Source of the DNA: Coccinella septempunctata
Taxonomy: Eukaryota > Arthropoda > Insecta > Coleoptera > Coccinellidae
DNA: 64,000 bases
NCBI RefSeq assembly: GCF_907165205.1
Contig: NC_058192.1
Location: forward strand, 37,042,001-37,106,000
Direction: 5' to 3'
The notes beneath the pieces are model-generated. The model made no database searches. It had not been told where the DNA came from and saw only the letters and a program-made list of their open reading frames with translations. A program made the position numbers and the translations under genes. Numbering within the stretch: position 1 is the first letter of the stretch; every line of letters begins with the position of its first letter. This document shows positions 33,793 through 46,198 of the stretch, one piece after another.

Positions 33793-35617
33793 GATATTAA
33801 TGCTGATAACATGATAACTAATTGACAACACACGGTTGTTTCCACCATTCTGAAATATGCTATCGTGATAGTGATTGAACGCATCAGTTTTGGCACAATC
33901 ATTGAATGTGATGCATTACAATTTTCGTAAAAATATTTATATTTTGACGGGTGTTCCCGAATTTCTATAAGTTTTTGATCTGAATTGTTCAGCAAATCGT
34001 ATCTAACATCTATACGATGGAAAACATAATTGGTGCGTGTTTCCATCGAGTTTAATTCTCAATCTAATTTTTTCCCGAAAATAAATAAATAATAAACCCT
34101 TCTAAATTTTTCACCAAACGAATAAAATCGAAAGTATGTAGTAGAAACGAATTATTACGTATTTCTCATCGAAACAAGGTTCGAATTGACAGGGTGATAA
34201 CTGTCATCATACAACTCAAAAGAAGTTTCAAAATAATAAGTTCGAATGATAAACTTTTTTTTTCCTAACACTGTACATGAAAAATTTATTTCACTAAAGC
34301 TCAACAATTGCATGAAATGGAGAAACTTGTTGATGCGATAATTCACTTTTGTATCTTCAAAAAATTGATGATTCTTGAGATATTTCCATCAAGAAGAGGT
34401 CAGCACAATTGAATTATGTAAATGTAAAACAGGAAACCTTAGTTTCTTCAGTTCATAAGCTCTTGTTTGGGTTGCAATGTTGCCTTTGAAGTTTACGCTC
34501 TATAATCGATCAAATCAATCTCAATAAAATGAGCGATACCATAAAAGCTGAAGCATGACTCATCAGATAGTGAATTTATTATTTTTTATCAAGTAGGTCG
34601 CCTTATCGACGACTGACAATCATTCAGTGCGGTTTCTGATTCCGATTCGGCCGTTTCGATAGAAACTTCCGACCCATGGTGTTGCTTGTTTTGTAGTTCA
34701 ACAAATCTTTTCAGAGGATCGTTTTCTTTATCGGTGGTGTTTTGAGAAAAATTATTTGATTGTGAAGCATTTACAGCTTTGTAAGCGTGTGTACTTAGTT
34801 TAATTAGATTGGAATGGTATAATGACAGGGTATGTATTTTTACATAGTTTTAAAGTTTTGATGATATTGAATCTTAAGAATCAAATATAGCATTAATGCG
34901 AAATACCAAAATTTCTAATATGTACATCATATGAAAAGGATCCGAAGTTTATATATTTATAACGAGAAAAGCTAATCTCAGGTGTATTCTGTTACGAAAC
35001 TTCTGTGATGTAATATAGCGGAACTATCTAGTGCTAAATCCTCAATTATTTGAAGATTAACAATGAGAAAGAAGCATTTCTAAAAAAAAATTTGCTTTAT
35101 GCAACGGCCAATCACAAAGGGGCTGTCCTTTCAACGATGAACCTTTTGTGAATATGTATTTATGGTATTTGCCTATTCAACTAACTATTCGGCATCGACA
35201 ACTTAGGTCATTAGCCGAAACAGTGGTTAACTCATCACATAGATATAAAAGAGATTTGGTATTTAAATTTAAACAAATATAAATAGGACTTAGTATATAA
35301 GGTACAATCCATAAATAAAAAGATGTATAAAAGTATAAATATATAACAATAAAATGACGAACAATAAAAGTATTGTATATGAAATATCTGTAGAAGTATG
35401 ATTACTATACGTCCACATTTCGCTATTTCAATAATATCACATCTCACACACTTATCCACATTCACACATTATAATATTATTCAAATAAAGTTGTATAAAG
35501 TTTATTTCCTTCAGGAACTTAATTGTGTTCTCAATTTCCCTATATATTAATTTTTTTTTCATCACCTTGAAGGGTTTGCAGTTCTTAGTGCCGGGCAAAC
35601 TGTTTTGCCAAGGCATG
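33793..35617. other. No clear gene; one open segment of possible interest
   Basis: Mostly AT-rich with no recognised protein. On the minus strand, about 34840-34600 is open for roughly 75 codons and encodes a polar, acidic string including ENDPLKRFVELQNK and ETAESESETAL before a stop. Its composition looks more protein-like than the surroundings, but I see no convincing splice acceptor and do not recognise it. Confidence 0.3.
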
Positions 35618-35850
35618 TCAGATTGTTGTAAGAAATTTCCTGACCGTTCTTACATTCGCGAGTATGATCTCCTTCTGTGCTGTGCTGATGAGGTCCTTAT
35701 CTAATTCTAATGTGAGGGTATTCTCCACCAGATGTTTTTCGACTGACCCGTTGGTCGAGATTATCAGCGGCATTATTGTTGTTGTTTTAAGGCTGGTGTA
35801 TGGTTTTCAATTCGAAGGCTAGATCCTGATATTTTGTCGTCCTCTCAACG
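35618..35850 (-). pseudogene. LINE fragment related to the 48456-48890 sequence
   Basis: In two frames the minus strand reads KYQDLAFELK and then PLIISTNGSVEKHL, LELDKDLISTAQKEII and RTVRKFLTT followed by a stop. This is the same C-terminal tail as at 48456-48730, placing it in the group of non-LTR elements with a restriction-like endonuclease. The nuclease itself is not present here. Confidence 0.65.
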
Positions 35851-35989
35851 CATGCTTTGTATAGAATATATATATAGAAAAAGGAATGATATTGCCGTGT
35901 AGAACCAAACAGGGAAAAATTATGGGTGCTCAGCTATTGAGGACCTTGGTGTGAATCAAAACAACTGTTTGATGATCAATTGTCTATAT

Positions 35990-36040
35990 TTCGGTTCTAG
36001 ATTTGAACCTTTTTCAGGACACTGAAACGTACACACGAGA
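35990..36040 (-). ncRNA. Degenerate hammerhead-like hairpin downstream of the Penelope ORF
   Basis: On the minus strand CTGAAAA, a GGTTC/GAACC stem and CCGAAATATAGAC follow in hammerhead order. The core G of CUGANGA is replaced, so it is probably inactive. The location fits the element's terminal repeat. Confidence 0.35.
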
Positions 36041-36692
36041 TTTAGTTAACAATTCAAAATGAAAGACAGGGAAAACACTTACTGATACATCCTAGTTGGA
36101 AATAGAGGAATTACATGTCAGTGCACGGTCTGTGTTGACCATCAAGAATATAAAAAACTTTTCTTGAGAATAAAGCAATCACGGGTTACAATTGTAAGTC
36201 CACAGTGAGGGAATTATACAACTTTTCAACAATCTTTTTCTATAAATTTATTTTTTTTCCCTTTCCCAGAACAACGACGCAATTATATAATATTTGACAC
36301 CTGAACCATAAAAAGCTGGTTAGTCATCCACGGTTGTGCATCAACCACAGAAAAAACTTTTTCTCCTCCAACAATACAAAAATCAATGAATGGACAATTT
36401 TTCTTCACATAACTAATAACAATCAAGTCACACAATGAACAACATTGAAAACGTCCAAAAACAAACAAGAATCAATCCAACCCTCGATCGAACCAAGGTG
36501 TCAGGTGACTGGAACGTCCTGTGTACGTACAGGATTTGGATTTGAGCCAACTCTGTCCAATTCAAGGAGATAACTGTAAATTCTGCTGAGGTTACCGACA
36601 TATGTCTTCTTATTCACACTATTATCGCAATTGTTTATATGGCACATTTCTATGAAAATTCTTTTTTCGTAGTTGGTGACGGTAGTCAAGAC

Positions 36693-37653
36693 TAAGATGT
36701 CTAAAACACTGGTGTGTGCACTTGTCACTTTTTGCAAGCATCAACATTTCAGAAAATCGGGGATATGGGATCAGTTTCGTGGCGGCGCCACCATGTCATT
36801 TGCTTCGTTCTCTCCTTGTTCTACCAAAGGAAGTCCAATGATACTCTCTCGTTTTATTTTGTTTTGCATTGATATCGAACATCGATCAACGAATTCAAAA
36901 TATGAACTGGCTGAGGAATATTTGTCATTTACAGTTTAATTTTCGTTGCAAAAGCAAATCTGTCAATATTTCAACACTATCGAATAAGGGTTCGAAGGAG
37001 TATTTACTATTCTTCTTCAAGATAATTTCCGTTTCACTAATTGAATTCATGAGGGGGGTAATTCAATATTATTTCAATAAAACACAGTTGATTGGTCAAA
37101 TGTCCAATATATTCAGTTGACGGAAAGGGAATTTTCACTACATTTACTCATGGAGAATATTTGAAGAACAGACTAGAATAGATTTATGTTTTTCTGTTTC
37201 TAAATACATGCCCACAATTCACATTACGTATTTCCAATACAGTTTCTTTGATATATTGCTGAGGTTACCGTAAAACTTAGCAATATCCGTCCCGAATGTT
37301 CGTTCATCTGATTTGGTTCTGCCTCAAATTCCAACAACACCGAATTCTTAGCTATGGTCCTTGATTCTCCATACAGAAAACTGAACTTACTCAAAGACAT
37401 GTTGAATAAATGAATGTTCTACACCCCTTTCTCGAAACTAATACATTTTCACACACACAATAATCGCTTATAAATACAACATATTCGTTAGTCGTAGGAA
37501 AGTATTCAAATTATTTTCAAATATCAATTGACAATGCTCTGTCAAATTCTAAAAAGCGCTACCTACAGTGGGAAAAACGAAACTGGTCCGATATCCCCAC
37601 GAAATTAAAAACAATATCGAATCAGTGAATACACCAGAGTTTTAGACATCTTA
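36693..37653. mobile_element. 961-bp non-autonomous element, 8-bp TSD, copy 1
   Basis: The ends are TAAGATGTCTAAAACACTGG and the complement of a near-identical string. The direct repeat GTCAAGAC flanks it (36685-36692 and 37654-37661) inside the Penelope nuclease. It is AT-rich without coding capacity. The copy at 51543-52525 is collinear over its whole length. An 8-bp duplication points to hAT- or P-type mobilisation. Confidence 0.9.
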
Positions 37654-39242
37654 GTCAAGACCCTTGCATCATCAAAATTGAAACAATGATTCAATCTGTT
37701 CGCATGCAATGCTAGAGCACATCTCTCAGGGTGCAACCGTGTATCACTCCTGTGAAGGGCTATCCGATTCTTGAGAATCTGAGTTGTCTGACCGACATAG
37801 GTACCATTGCAATCTTTACAATCAATGGCATAAACAACGTTACTCTTATACATGAGCGGAATGAAGTCCTTGAGATTTGAGAAAAGTAATCTGTTTGAGA
37901 AGACATTATATTTTGCAATCTTTATGTCAGGGATGATTGACAGAATGTTTGAGAGCTTATGAGTGAATCTGGGCACAAAAGGTAGGGAGGTATATCTCAT
38001 TAGAGATTCCACCGACACAACGACTGCTTCAGAACTTCCTTCATCAGCAAGGTCTCCTCTTTGTGGTGGATGCGCAATCTGTTCGTTTGTTTGTATCTCT
38101 ACCTGCTGTTGTTGTGCAGACGTGGGTGTGGAAGCAGGTGAGCTGAAAATCAATTTGTTCACCAAACTTTTTTGATAACCATTGTCAGTCAGGATGTTAG
38201 ACAATCTCCTATGGGCAGCACGGGTAAACTGTGAATGAGTAATCTTTCTTATTCGATCTCTCATACCAACAATGGTGTTCACCTTCATTCTCCAGTCGTG
38301 ATTTGAGGCCCTATGTATGTATCTTCCAGAACTGGTTGGCTTTAGATACCAATCCAACTTGATAACATTGTTTTCATCTCTAGTGACCAGTGTATCCAAA
38401 AAGGGGACCGATCTCTCGTTTTCAAGTTCAACCGTGAAACTGATATGTTCATCGAAGGAGTTGAAACTGCTCAGTACTTCTTCAACGCCATCCTCTGGTA
38501 TTGCCATTATGAGATCATCCACATACTGACACAGAAAGTGTGGTTGAAAGGACAAGGCAGGAACCCTCTTGCGTAGTAAGGTAGACATTACAATTGCAGC
38601 AAGAACAGGACCTCTCTTTGTGCCCATTGGTATTCCAAAAAGTTGTGAGTAATATATGCCATCATACAGAAAATAGTTGGTATCTAAAAGAAACTTTAAG
38701 ACCTGGATAAACTTTGCTTGGGGCATCATTATGTTGGGTGCTATCATATCCCACTCGTCCATGATGATCGAACAAGTGATCTCCCACGAAATGTTCGTAA
38801 AGAGGCTTACTGTATCTAAGGAACAGACCACATAGTTCTGCGGAATACTACAGTTATTTACAAGGATGGAGAACTGGAAGGAGTCACTCACAGCAAAGGT
38901 GTGATAGTCTCTGAAGGCTGTCGACAAGATACCAGTCACATATTCATCATATTCATCCAGTGCCGATGTGGGGGAATTTATTGTGGAGACAATGGGTCGA
39001 AGCGGAATATCATCTTTATGGATTTTTGGTAAACCATATATTCTGGGGGCTATCCCTTTATAAGTTGTCAATTTTCTTGCTACGAAGGGATCAATGAAAA
39101 CAACTTGTCTTCAGTTCCTTCACCAATTTGTTATTGGAAATTTGGTATTTTGATGTTGGATCAGATTGAAGCACCTTGTAGGTAATGGGGTCATCTAGAA
39201 GATGCAAAAGCTTTTCTATGTATGCCTCTTTTTTATGGCTAC

Positions 39243-39966
39243 TTGACAAATTGTCAATAAAGTGTCAGAAGTTTTTTGAATTTCTTCCCCGTTTTTTTTT
39301 TTTTTTATTTTCTACTGAATAACCACTGGTATATCTATGGGAGATGATTACCCAATATAAGGGTCCTATAGCGTTCCTCGAACAACTGAAGAATAGAAGA
39401 ATCATCACTTGGAAGACTGGACCTGGTCGAAAGACCCTCCCAGTCAAAAGCAAGATTTGGCTATTATTAATTTGAGTACTGAAGGCATTTCTAACGACGA
39501 GGGTGATCCTTCACCAAGATCAACAGAAGATTTTTGACGCAGAGATGATATTCCTCCCAATGCAATTGAAAAACCAGTTATGTACCTATGATTATTTATT
39601 TTCTTCTTCAGTCATCATCAAGTCTTGAAATAAGTTTGGATGAAGGTTTTATTATTCGCCCTTTTTCTCGTTTTCTGCTCTGTTTCTTTGTTTCAGATAT
39701 TATTTCGAAATGAAAGAGGATAAAGAAATTTTTATGTCAATGGAAAGGAAGCCCTTCAGTATTGAAAGCTTATTCTGTAAACAAATTTGTCATCACTACA
39801 CTTCTCACGGAGAGACAGGGTTTTTTTACTGAGGTTTTTCCCTAAGCTCTTGTATCATACTCCAAATTGTATGCTACCCCGTTACACTAACCTTTGCTAA
39901 AACTCATACATATGCTATATTGTTTGATAACTAAAAATGTATTGCTGACATTCAAAAGAATATATA
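39243..39966. mobile_element. 724-bp insertion with 9-bp TSD in the Penelope ORF
   Basis: TATGGCTAC occurs at 39234-39242 and again at 39967-39975. Dropping the insert and one copy joins the coding sequence in frame (VTVAI followed by KKEAYIEKL). The insert has no terminal inverted repeat or ORF that I recognise. A 9-bp duplication would suit a LINE- or SINE-type insertion or a MULE-like element. Confidence 0.75.
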
Positions 39967-40449
39967 TATGGCTACTGTGACATTACCCTTATCTGCTGAA
40001 GTAATGAGCAGACCCTGGTGCTGCTTTATGAAGGTCCTAGTCCTGTAAAAAAGACCCAGTTCATAATTTCTGCCGACAGAAGAAGAATGGAAGTGGTTGG
40101 TGATAGAATTAGTGCATTTGGCTCTTAGAATATCCTGACATTCTTCAGGTGTAATCTTTATGATGTACACACACATCATCACTGAGAATTGTCTTGATAG
40201 AAATATTCCTTCCAGGCTACATGGGCGAATTTAGGGCCCAGGCACAACATGCTACAAGTGTCAGGGGGGAAAATATAATCAGTAAGATTTCTGAACCACC
40301 TTGGTTGTACTTTTAGAGACTTTACTTTATGGGCTGTAAGATTATTCAACTTGACATTAAGAGAGTTAGCCCATTTTTTGAGGCAGTTGGCTGTCCCTGC
40401 CCCATATAATCTGTGTATATCTTCATAAAAACTTCATATATATATATAT

Positions 40450-41044
40450 TTTTTTTTTTCCTACGCGAAGAGAGGTTATCTCTCAGTTCCGGTCTAATAT
40501 GGCAGTCTGCTCTAGCCAGACTATAGGTAGGACATTCCAGCAACAAGTGTACCACTGACACTATGTTTCCACAGTTTACACAAGTGGGCTCTTGTTCATT
40601 CCTTAGTAAGTATCTGTGCGTGTGCCATGTGTGACCTATTCTTAGTCGAGCAACCTTGGTTTTGTCTTTCCTGGACATTTGTAAGTCATGGGTGGGTACT
40701 GCATCTTTGACATTTGTGTGGATCAATCCCAGTTTAGTATCTTTGCTCGACCACATCTCTTGCCATTCCTCATTGCATTTTTGATTGATGAAAGTTGATG
40801 CGTCCATTCTTTTGAGAATTTTCAGTTTTTGAGAAGATGCGTTAGCAGCTTTGTCCGCAGTCTCATTTCCATTTATTCCTATGTAGCTTGGTAGCCAGAT
40901 AAATCGTATATCGAAGTTCTGCCCCTTATGGTAATGAATTAATGCTTTGATGTCCTTAGCCATCGGGTCTTTACCGTATATATATAGGTAGTTTCCATTT
41001 ACTGTAGCATACTTCGTGAGTATAATTACCACCTGTGTTGAGCT
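40450..41044 (-). pseudogene. LINE RNase H and C-terminal zinc knuckle
   Basis: The frame contains the RNase H C-terminal motifs IRFIWLPSYIGINGNETADKAA, followed by ARLRIGHTWHTHRYLL and the CCHC-like CVNCGNIVSVVHLLLECP that ends Jockey-group ORF2 proteins. The product would degrade the RNA strand of the RNA:DNA hybrid. The N-terminal half of RNase H continues at 45320-45430, beyond the inserted LINE. Confidence 0.85.
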
Positions 41045-41053
41045 TCTCTCAAC

Positions 41054-41092
<39 letters not shown>

Positions 41093-41309
41093 GTGCCTTT
41101 ATTCAAAAAAGAAAAAAAAAAACCAGAAAAAAACATATTTGAGGCGAAGTCTAGCATCTGCTACTCCACTCAACCCCCGACAAAGTACAGAGGAAAACGA
41201 AAAATTATATGAAAAGAAAGATAAATATCACAAAAAAGAAAAAAAAGTGTACAAAAATAGACCGAACTGAAATTGAGTATGTAGAAAAAAAAAACAAAAT
41301 AAAAAAATA

Positions 41310-44108
41310 TTAACTATATTGCAAGGACTGATTCACAAACAGCTTCAACCTCAGTTCCCTCTTCAATGACCCGATAGTTACTCTCTCAAAATCAACTAAA
41401 AATTCATTGTGCAGCTTTACTGCATTGAAGGTGAAAGAGCGCTGAAACCTAGCCGAACCAAATCGAGGCAACATAAGCCTCCCCCCATGTCTCACAGCCA
41501 CATCATGTACATCCCGCCTGAAGACAAGCTTTCGTCTCAAATAGGGAGGAACACCCGTCTCCAAAACCCGATATATCAAAGTCGCCATATGCAGCCTAAA
41601 AATATTCTCGACCCTGAGCCATTCCAACCTATTAATACCCCTACTAATACCCCTATCATACTTTCTCAGACCAAGAACATAGCGACAGCATGAATTCTGC
41701 AATTTCTGCAACCTATACTTTTCAATGGAATCCAGGCATGGATAAAAAACGGTCAATCCATAACTAAGCTTAGACAGCACTAAGGTTTCGCAGAGATATT
41801 TTCTCGATTGGAGGTCCAGAAAATGTCTTTGATGATATAGATATCGAAGAGCCAGGAAAGAACTCCTCAACAGAAACGAGACATGCTCCCTGAACCTCAG
41901 CCGGCAATCGAAAATGATCCCAAGGTTTCTGCAGCAGGTGGAGGATGGAATTTTATCATCACCCATTTTAATGTCAAACTCCGCATTCAGCGTTTTCGGA
42001 AAGAAAGGTATAAAAAAAGATTTCTTCACGTTGACCCTCAGGCCATTTCTCCTGCAATATTGCATCATTGCAGATAAATCTTCATTGAACTGCTCAACAG
42101 CTGCAGAAATAGAGGATGGAAGGAAGGAGAGACGAACCTGAGTATCATCGCAATAAAAATAGATGACAACAAATTTTACGACTTTGTACATATCTGCTAT
42201 GTATACTAGAAATAGCAGAGGGCCAAGAATGGAACCCTGAGGCACACCTGAAGTTATTGGGCAGAACTACGAAAACGCATCACGCAGCTTAACGCACTGA
42301 TATCTACCAAAAAGATAAGACCTAAAAAATCTCAAAGCAGATTCATCAAAACCATAGAAACCCAACTTAGCACAGAGCAACTCATGGTCCAGGGTATCAA
42401 ACGCTTTTGCGAAATCTAACAGGGCCAGAACTGAAGCATACCCCCCATCCAGAGATCTCAGAATGTCATCAGCAATATTTAAAAGAAGAGTGGTAGTGCT
42501 GAAACCCCTTCGAAAACCAGACTGATGCTCAGTAAGAATTTTGCCACGGGTGACATAGTCATAAATCTGAACAAACAATACCCTCTCGAGAACCTTCGAC
42601 ATAGCTGGCAACACACTAATCGGACGAAAATCGGAAAGATCCTTAGGATCAGCAACCTTGGGCAGAGGATTCACAATAGAGCACTTCCAAACATCCGGAT
42701 AATACCCAGACTCAATGCAAACATTGATGATATGCGTTATGAAGGGCAAAGTAATACTGAGAGACAATTTAAGCATTCTGGCAGACAAACCATCAACACC
42801 CAATGCGTTCGAACGAAGATTGAGCACAACAGATCGAATCTCCTCCACAGTCGCAAGTCTGAACGAAAATTCTGTATCTGGATCAAACCTAGAAGAACCA
42901 TAATAGTTAGTTGCATCAGGGCAAACATTCGGAGAGCTGAAGACTGAGCGAAAATAATCATTGAATTCCTGAGGGTCAACAAAACATTCTGGCACAGTTA
43001 CCACAGAATTAGTGTGCAATGATCTAAAAGATTTCCAAAAAAAAAACTTCGAACCCTGGGATCGAGCCCGGGACATGAAACTAAATTTTTCACTTCGCAC
43101 AGCCGACGTTACAGTGTTGCGCAGACTAGTATAGTACCTATAATCCGCTAAGTTCTTTGTCAGCTTATATCTTGACAGGGCCCTATCTCTCAACCTCATC
43201 ATTTCTCTCACAGTGGGAGTTATCCAAGGGGCAAACGGTTTAGAAACTCTAGATTCAACGTAAGGTGCATGTTTGTCGAATACTTCGGTCAGACAACGAC
43301 AAAAAATGGATATCTTTGTATCAACATCATCTGCATAGAGAACATCATCTATAGATGAACTGGAAAGGTCTGACAAAAAGTTCTGAAGGTCAAAACTACG
43401 AAAATCACGATAACGTATCATCTTTGGGGAATTAATTTTTCTTTTCAAGTTGATCCTACAGAAAACTCCCCTGTGGTCAGACATCGAATGATCAATGACC
43501 CCAGAATCAATTACCAGGTCAGGTCTGCTAGAACAAATCACATCCAGCAGTGTCTGAGATGTGGCCGTTATACGTGTTGGCTCATTAATAAACTGTTCAA
43601 GACCATAAGATACCACGCAATCAGTAAAATTTGTCTCAACAAGCTGATCTTCGTTTATGTCCCCCGCGATAATTATATGTCCATATCTGGAAGAAACCAC
43701 CGACAAAAAATCATCCAAATAGCGGATAAAATTTGATGTATTACAATCGGATGTTCGATAAACGGATCCCAGCAGAAGAGTCTCCCTACCCAACCTAAGC
43801 TCAATCCAAATATGCTCAACCCCATCAGGCGGAACAAAATCAACCAACACCCTTCTCGATGAAAGTGTGTCCCTGACATAGAAAGCAACTCCACCCCCAA
43901 CCCGTCCAACACGGTCATCACGCAAGACGTGAAAACCAGAAATGATGACGCTCTCATCGGGAATACTTTGGCTCAGCCAGGTTTCAGTTAAAAAAACCAC
44001 ATCAACATTTTCAGCAGCAATAACATCACAAAATTTATCGAATTTAGCGAAGAGGGAACGAACATTAAAATGTGCCAATTTCAAATATGCACTTGTTCTA
44101 CTCTGCAT
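41310..44108 (-). pseudogene. LINE ORF2: AP endonuclease and RT, one in-frame stop
   Basis: From ATG 44108 the frame encodes an AP endonuclease (LKLAHFNVRSLFAKFDKF, TETWLSQSIPD, AGDINED, DHSMSDHRG). A linker follows, then RT with NPLPKVADPKDLSDFRPISV, EHQSGFRRGFSTTTLL and LLDFAKAFDTLDHE. One TAG at 42267-42269 interrupts the same frame, which continues through PQGSILGPLLFLVYIADM, the palm box as YCDD instead of the usual YADD, and the thumb to a stop at 41310. Total length would be about 932 residues without an RNase H domain, which fits CR1-like elements. Confidence 0.9.
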
Positions 44109-45282
44109 AATCGATTCTAGACTTAAGTTTACCTAACTGCGACAGAAAATAGTTACAAACAGAGCTATTAGCGCTGTGACCTATATCGTATGCTGTTTTG
44201 AACTTTGAATTAAGAAACTTGCAATTTACACAGCAAAGATCACTCGATTCGCAGCTTTTTATGTCATGAGAACCTGAGCATTTTGGACATACGTCACTGT
44301 CGCTTTTACATTCACGCCGGTAATGACCGAACTTCCAGCATTTGAAACACCTTATTAAGCTAAAATGCTCTTTAACATAACATTTAGACCAACCCAAATA
44401 AAGAAATTCCCCCTTAATGATGTCATTTAACAGGAATGGAGCCACTTCAAGAACGACATTAAATCTGTCTTTGAACTTGAATTTAGTGATAACTTTGATA
44501 TCATCAACAGAGCAATTCAAATTGTTACTACAAATCAATTTTTCCAGGAAATTTGGTTCACCTACTGCATATGAATCGACACCATAAACCATAATACGAG
44601 GTTTCAACCTTTTCGGGGTGGTCACATTGTATACACCCTTCGTTTCTTCACTTATAAGGGATTTTAGTTTCTCTAGCGAATTATTGTCGCCACAGGATAT
44701 CAGCATTCCATCCTTAATTTTTTTAGTCCCCAAAACCAAGGCCTGAGCGGAGGATGGATTCACTTTCGTTTTTATTTCGTATTCGATCGCAGCATTGTTT
44801 ACACTTTTATCATTTGTTTTCACCAATAACACATGGGAATCCCGATCATTCTTTTTAACAGCTGATGCATAAGACGATTGCTGTGACTCATATGGATTTA
44901 CGGGCAACTGATCACTGCGTGACCTTGAAATATTTTCAACGTGGATACCTTTGGAAGTTTTCAGAATACTATTTGTGAATTCTAGTTCGGATACATACTT
45001 TTCTAATAGAATTTTCTCACGGGTCAAGCATTCAGTCTCCTTCTGCAGAACAATGCATTCCGTATTCACACATGAGCCACGATTATCCGACAACTCGGAA
45101 CAACTTCGACAGCGAAAATTGTTTTTGTCCACATAAATTATTTTTCCAATAGCATTCAAGCACTTATCATGCACAACAACTTCGCAGTCTTGAGTTTTAC
45201 ACTTTATATCATTCGAACCAGTAAATTTAGAACAGAATCGACACTTCTTGTCAGTAGCATCGGATGTTGAACCGCCCGCCAT
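44098..45282 (-). CDS. LINE ORF1: PHD-like finger and CCHC knuckles
   Basis: 394 residues from ATG 45282, uninterrupted. Residues about 14-60 form a PHD-like Cys/His finger (CRFCSKF, KCKTQDCEVVVHDKC, CRSCSEL). A coiled segment follows (CLTREKILLEKYVSELE). The centre carries a PRE_C2HC-like region. The C-terminus holds knuckles (CFKCWKFGHYRREC, CPKCSGSHDIKSC, CCVNCK). The protein would bind element RNA in the RNP. The stop overlaps the ORF2 start by 11 bases (ATG at 44108, TAG at 44098-44100), which suggests reinitiation after termination. Confidence 0.9.
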   Translation of the reverse strand: MAGGSTSDATDKKCRFCSKFTGSNDIKCKTQDCEVVVHDKCLNAIGKIIYVDKNNFRCRSCSELSDNRGSCVNTECIVLQKETECLTREKILLEKYVSELEFTNSILKTSKGIHVENISRSRSDQLPVNPYESQQSSYASAVKKNDRDSHVLLVKTNDKSVNNAAIEYEIKTKVNPSSAQALVLGTKKIKDGMLISCGDNNSLEKLKSLISEETKGVYNVTTPKRLKPRIMVYGVDSYAVGEPNFLEKLICSNNLNCSVDDIKVITKFKFKDRFNVVLEVAPFLLNDIIKGEFLYLGWSKCYVKEHFSLIRCFKCWKFGHYRRECKSDSDVCPKCSGSHDIKSCESSDLCCVNCKFLNSKFKTAYDIGHSANSSVCNYFLSQLGKLKSRIDYAE

Positions 45283-45329
45283 GACGGACGATCATCGATG
45301 AGTGACGATCATCGATGAGTCTCTCAACA

Positions 45330-46170
45330 CCACAGTACAAACTGCCAAACTGTATACTGTTCTGCACAGTAAACAGACGACATGTTTATGCAGAATGCAC
45401 ATCCTGCTCCACTTGCAGTTCTGGAGTCATCTGCGTAAATGAACAGAGCATTATCGAACTCAGACTTTAGGTGTTTGAATGATTGCCTCATCTCTTCATG
45501 ATTTAAAAGGCCTTTATTGAGTTATATTGAGGCCCATTTGTGGTAATATGGTGTTTCTCTTCTCCGCATATTCTTGAAACAGACTACAGCTGGGCGGGTT
45601 ATCGTAGGTCTTCTGCTGTATGCAGCCATTGTACCTTCCTCCTGAAAAATTTTCTGGGCTGGATTATTTGAAGAGGATTTGAGTTTCAACATATACTGTG
45701 CTGGAAATTTTTTCCTTCTGATTCCCAGTGGCGTAGAACCGGATTCAACGTAGAGACTTTACCTGGGGCTTGTTGGAAACGCCCCTATGGAGTATCTCAG
45801 TCCTGCATGATGAATTGGGTCCAACATTTTCAGCACTGATTTTCGTGCAGATGCGTATACTATGCATCCGTAATCAATGGGGGAAAGAACAATCGCTTGA
45901 TGTATTCGCAGTAGAACCCTTCGATTCAGCCCCCCATTTTGTGTGACTCAGCAAATTCAATGTTTTTTCACATTTATTTTTGATGTTTTGGATGTGCTTT
46001 TTCCATGTTAACTTCGGGTCGAAAGTGAGCCCCAGGAATTTTCTTTATCTGAGCATCACATCGGGTTATTATTGCTGAAAAGTTTTGGGTCATCATGTGG
46101 CTTCCGAATATGGCAAAAATGTACACAATTCGTTTTTTCCGTACAAAAGTTTGCGCCATTTTCCGTTATT
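45330..46170 (-). pseudogene. LINE RT thumb and RNase H start
   Basis: Broken frames read KFLGLTFDPKLTWKKHIQ, LSPIDYGCIVYASA, STPLGIRRKKFPAQYMLK and then FIYADDSRTASGAGCAF, where the last is the start of RNase H. This matches the Jockey-group order and continues into 41044-40450. Several stops and frameshifts. Confidence 0.75.
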
Positions 46171-46198
46171 TTATCTATGATATCATATAAAATAAGAA

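Larger units (their letters stand above)
36501..40430 (-). pseudogene. Second Penelope-like element family, split by insertions
   Basis: Reading leftward: an N-terminal part at 40430-39967 with AKCTNSITNHF and TSADKGNVTVAI; a 724-bp insertion; a short stretch up to a frameshift near 39100; then a long open frame (39071-37662). That frame holds RT fingers YGLPKIHKDDIPLRPIV, motif A CSLDTVSLFTNI, GIPMGTKRGPVLAAIVM and QYVDDLIMAIPED. It is followed by the linker and GIY-YIG (CKDCNGTYVGQTTQI). A 961-bp insertion (36693-37653) cuts the nuclease, and its last part (NYEKRIFIEMCHINN onward) resumes at 36692-36501. Apart from the insertions and one frameshift, RT and nuclease motifs are intact. Its sequence is well diverged from the 25726-29195 element. 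Confidence 0.85.
41054..45319 (-). mobile_element. Full-length CR1-like LINE, 4266 bp, with TSD
   Basis: The direct repeat TCTCTCAAC lies at 41045-41053 and 45320-45328. On the coding strand the element starts with a 37-bp leader holding two copies of GATCATCGATGAG. It runs through ORF1 and ORF2 and ends in an (ATT)n tail (41056-41092 on the plus strand). Only one stop codon interrupts the coding region, so this is among the youngest elements here. Confidence 0.92.
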
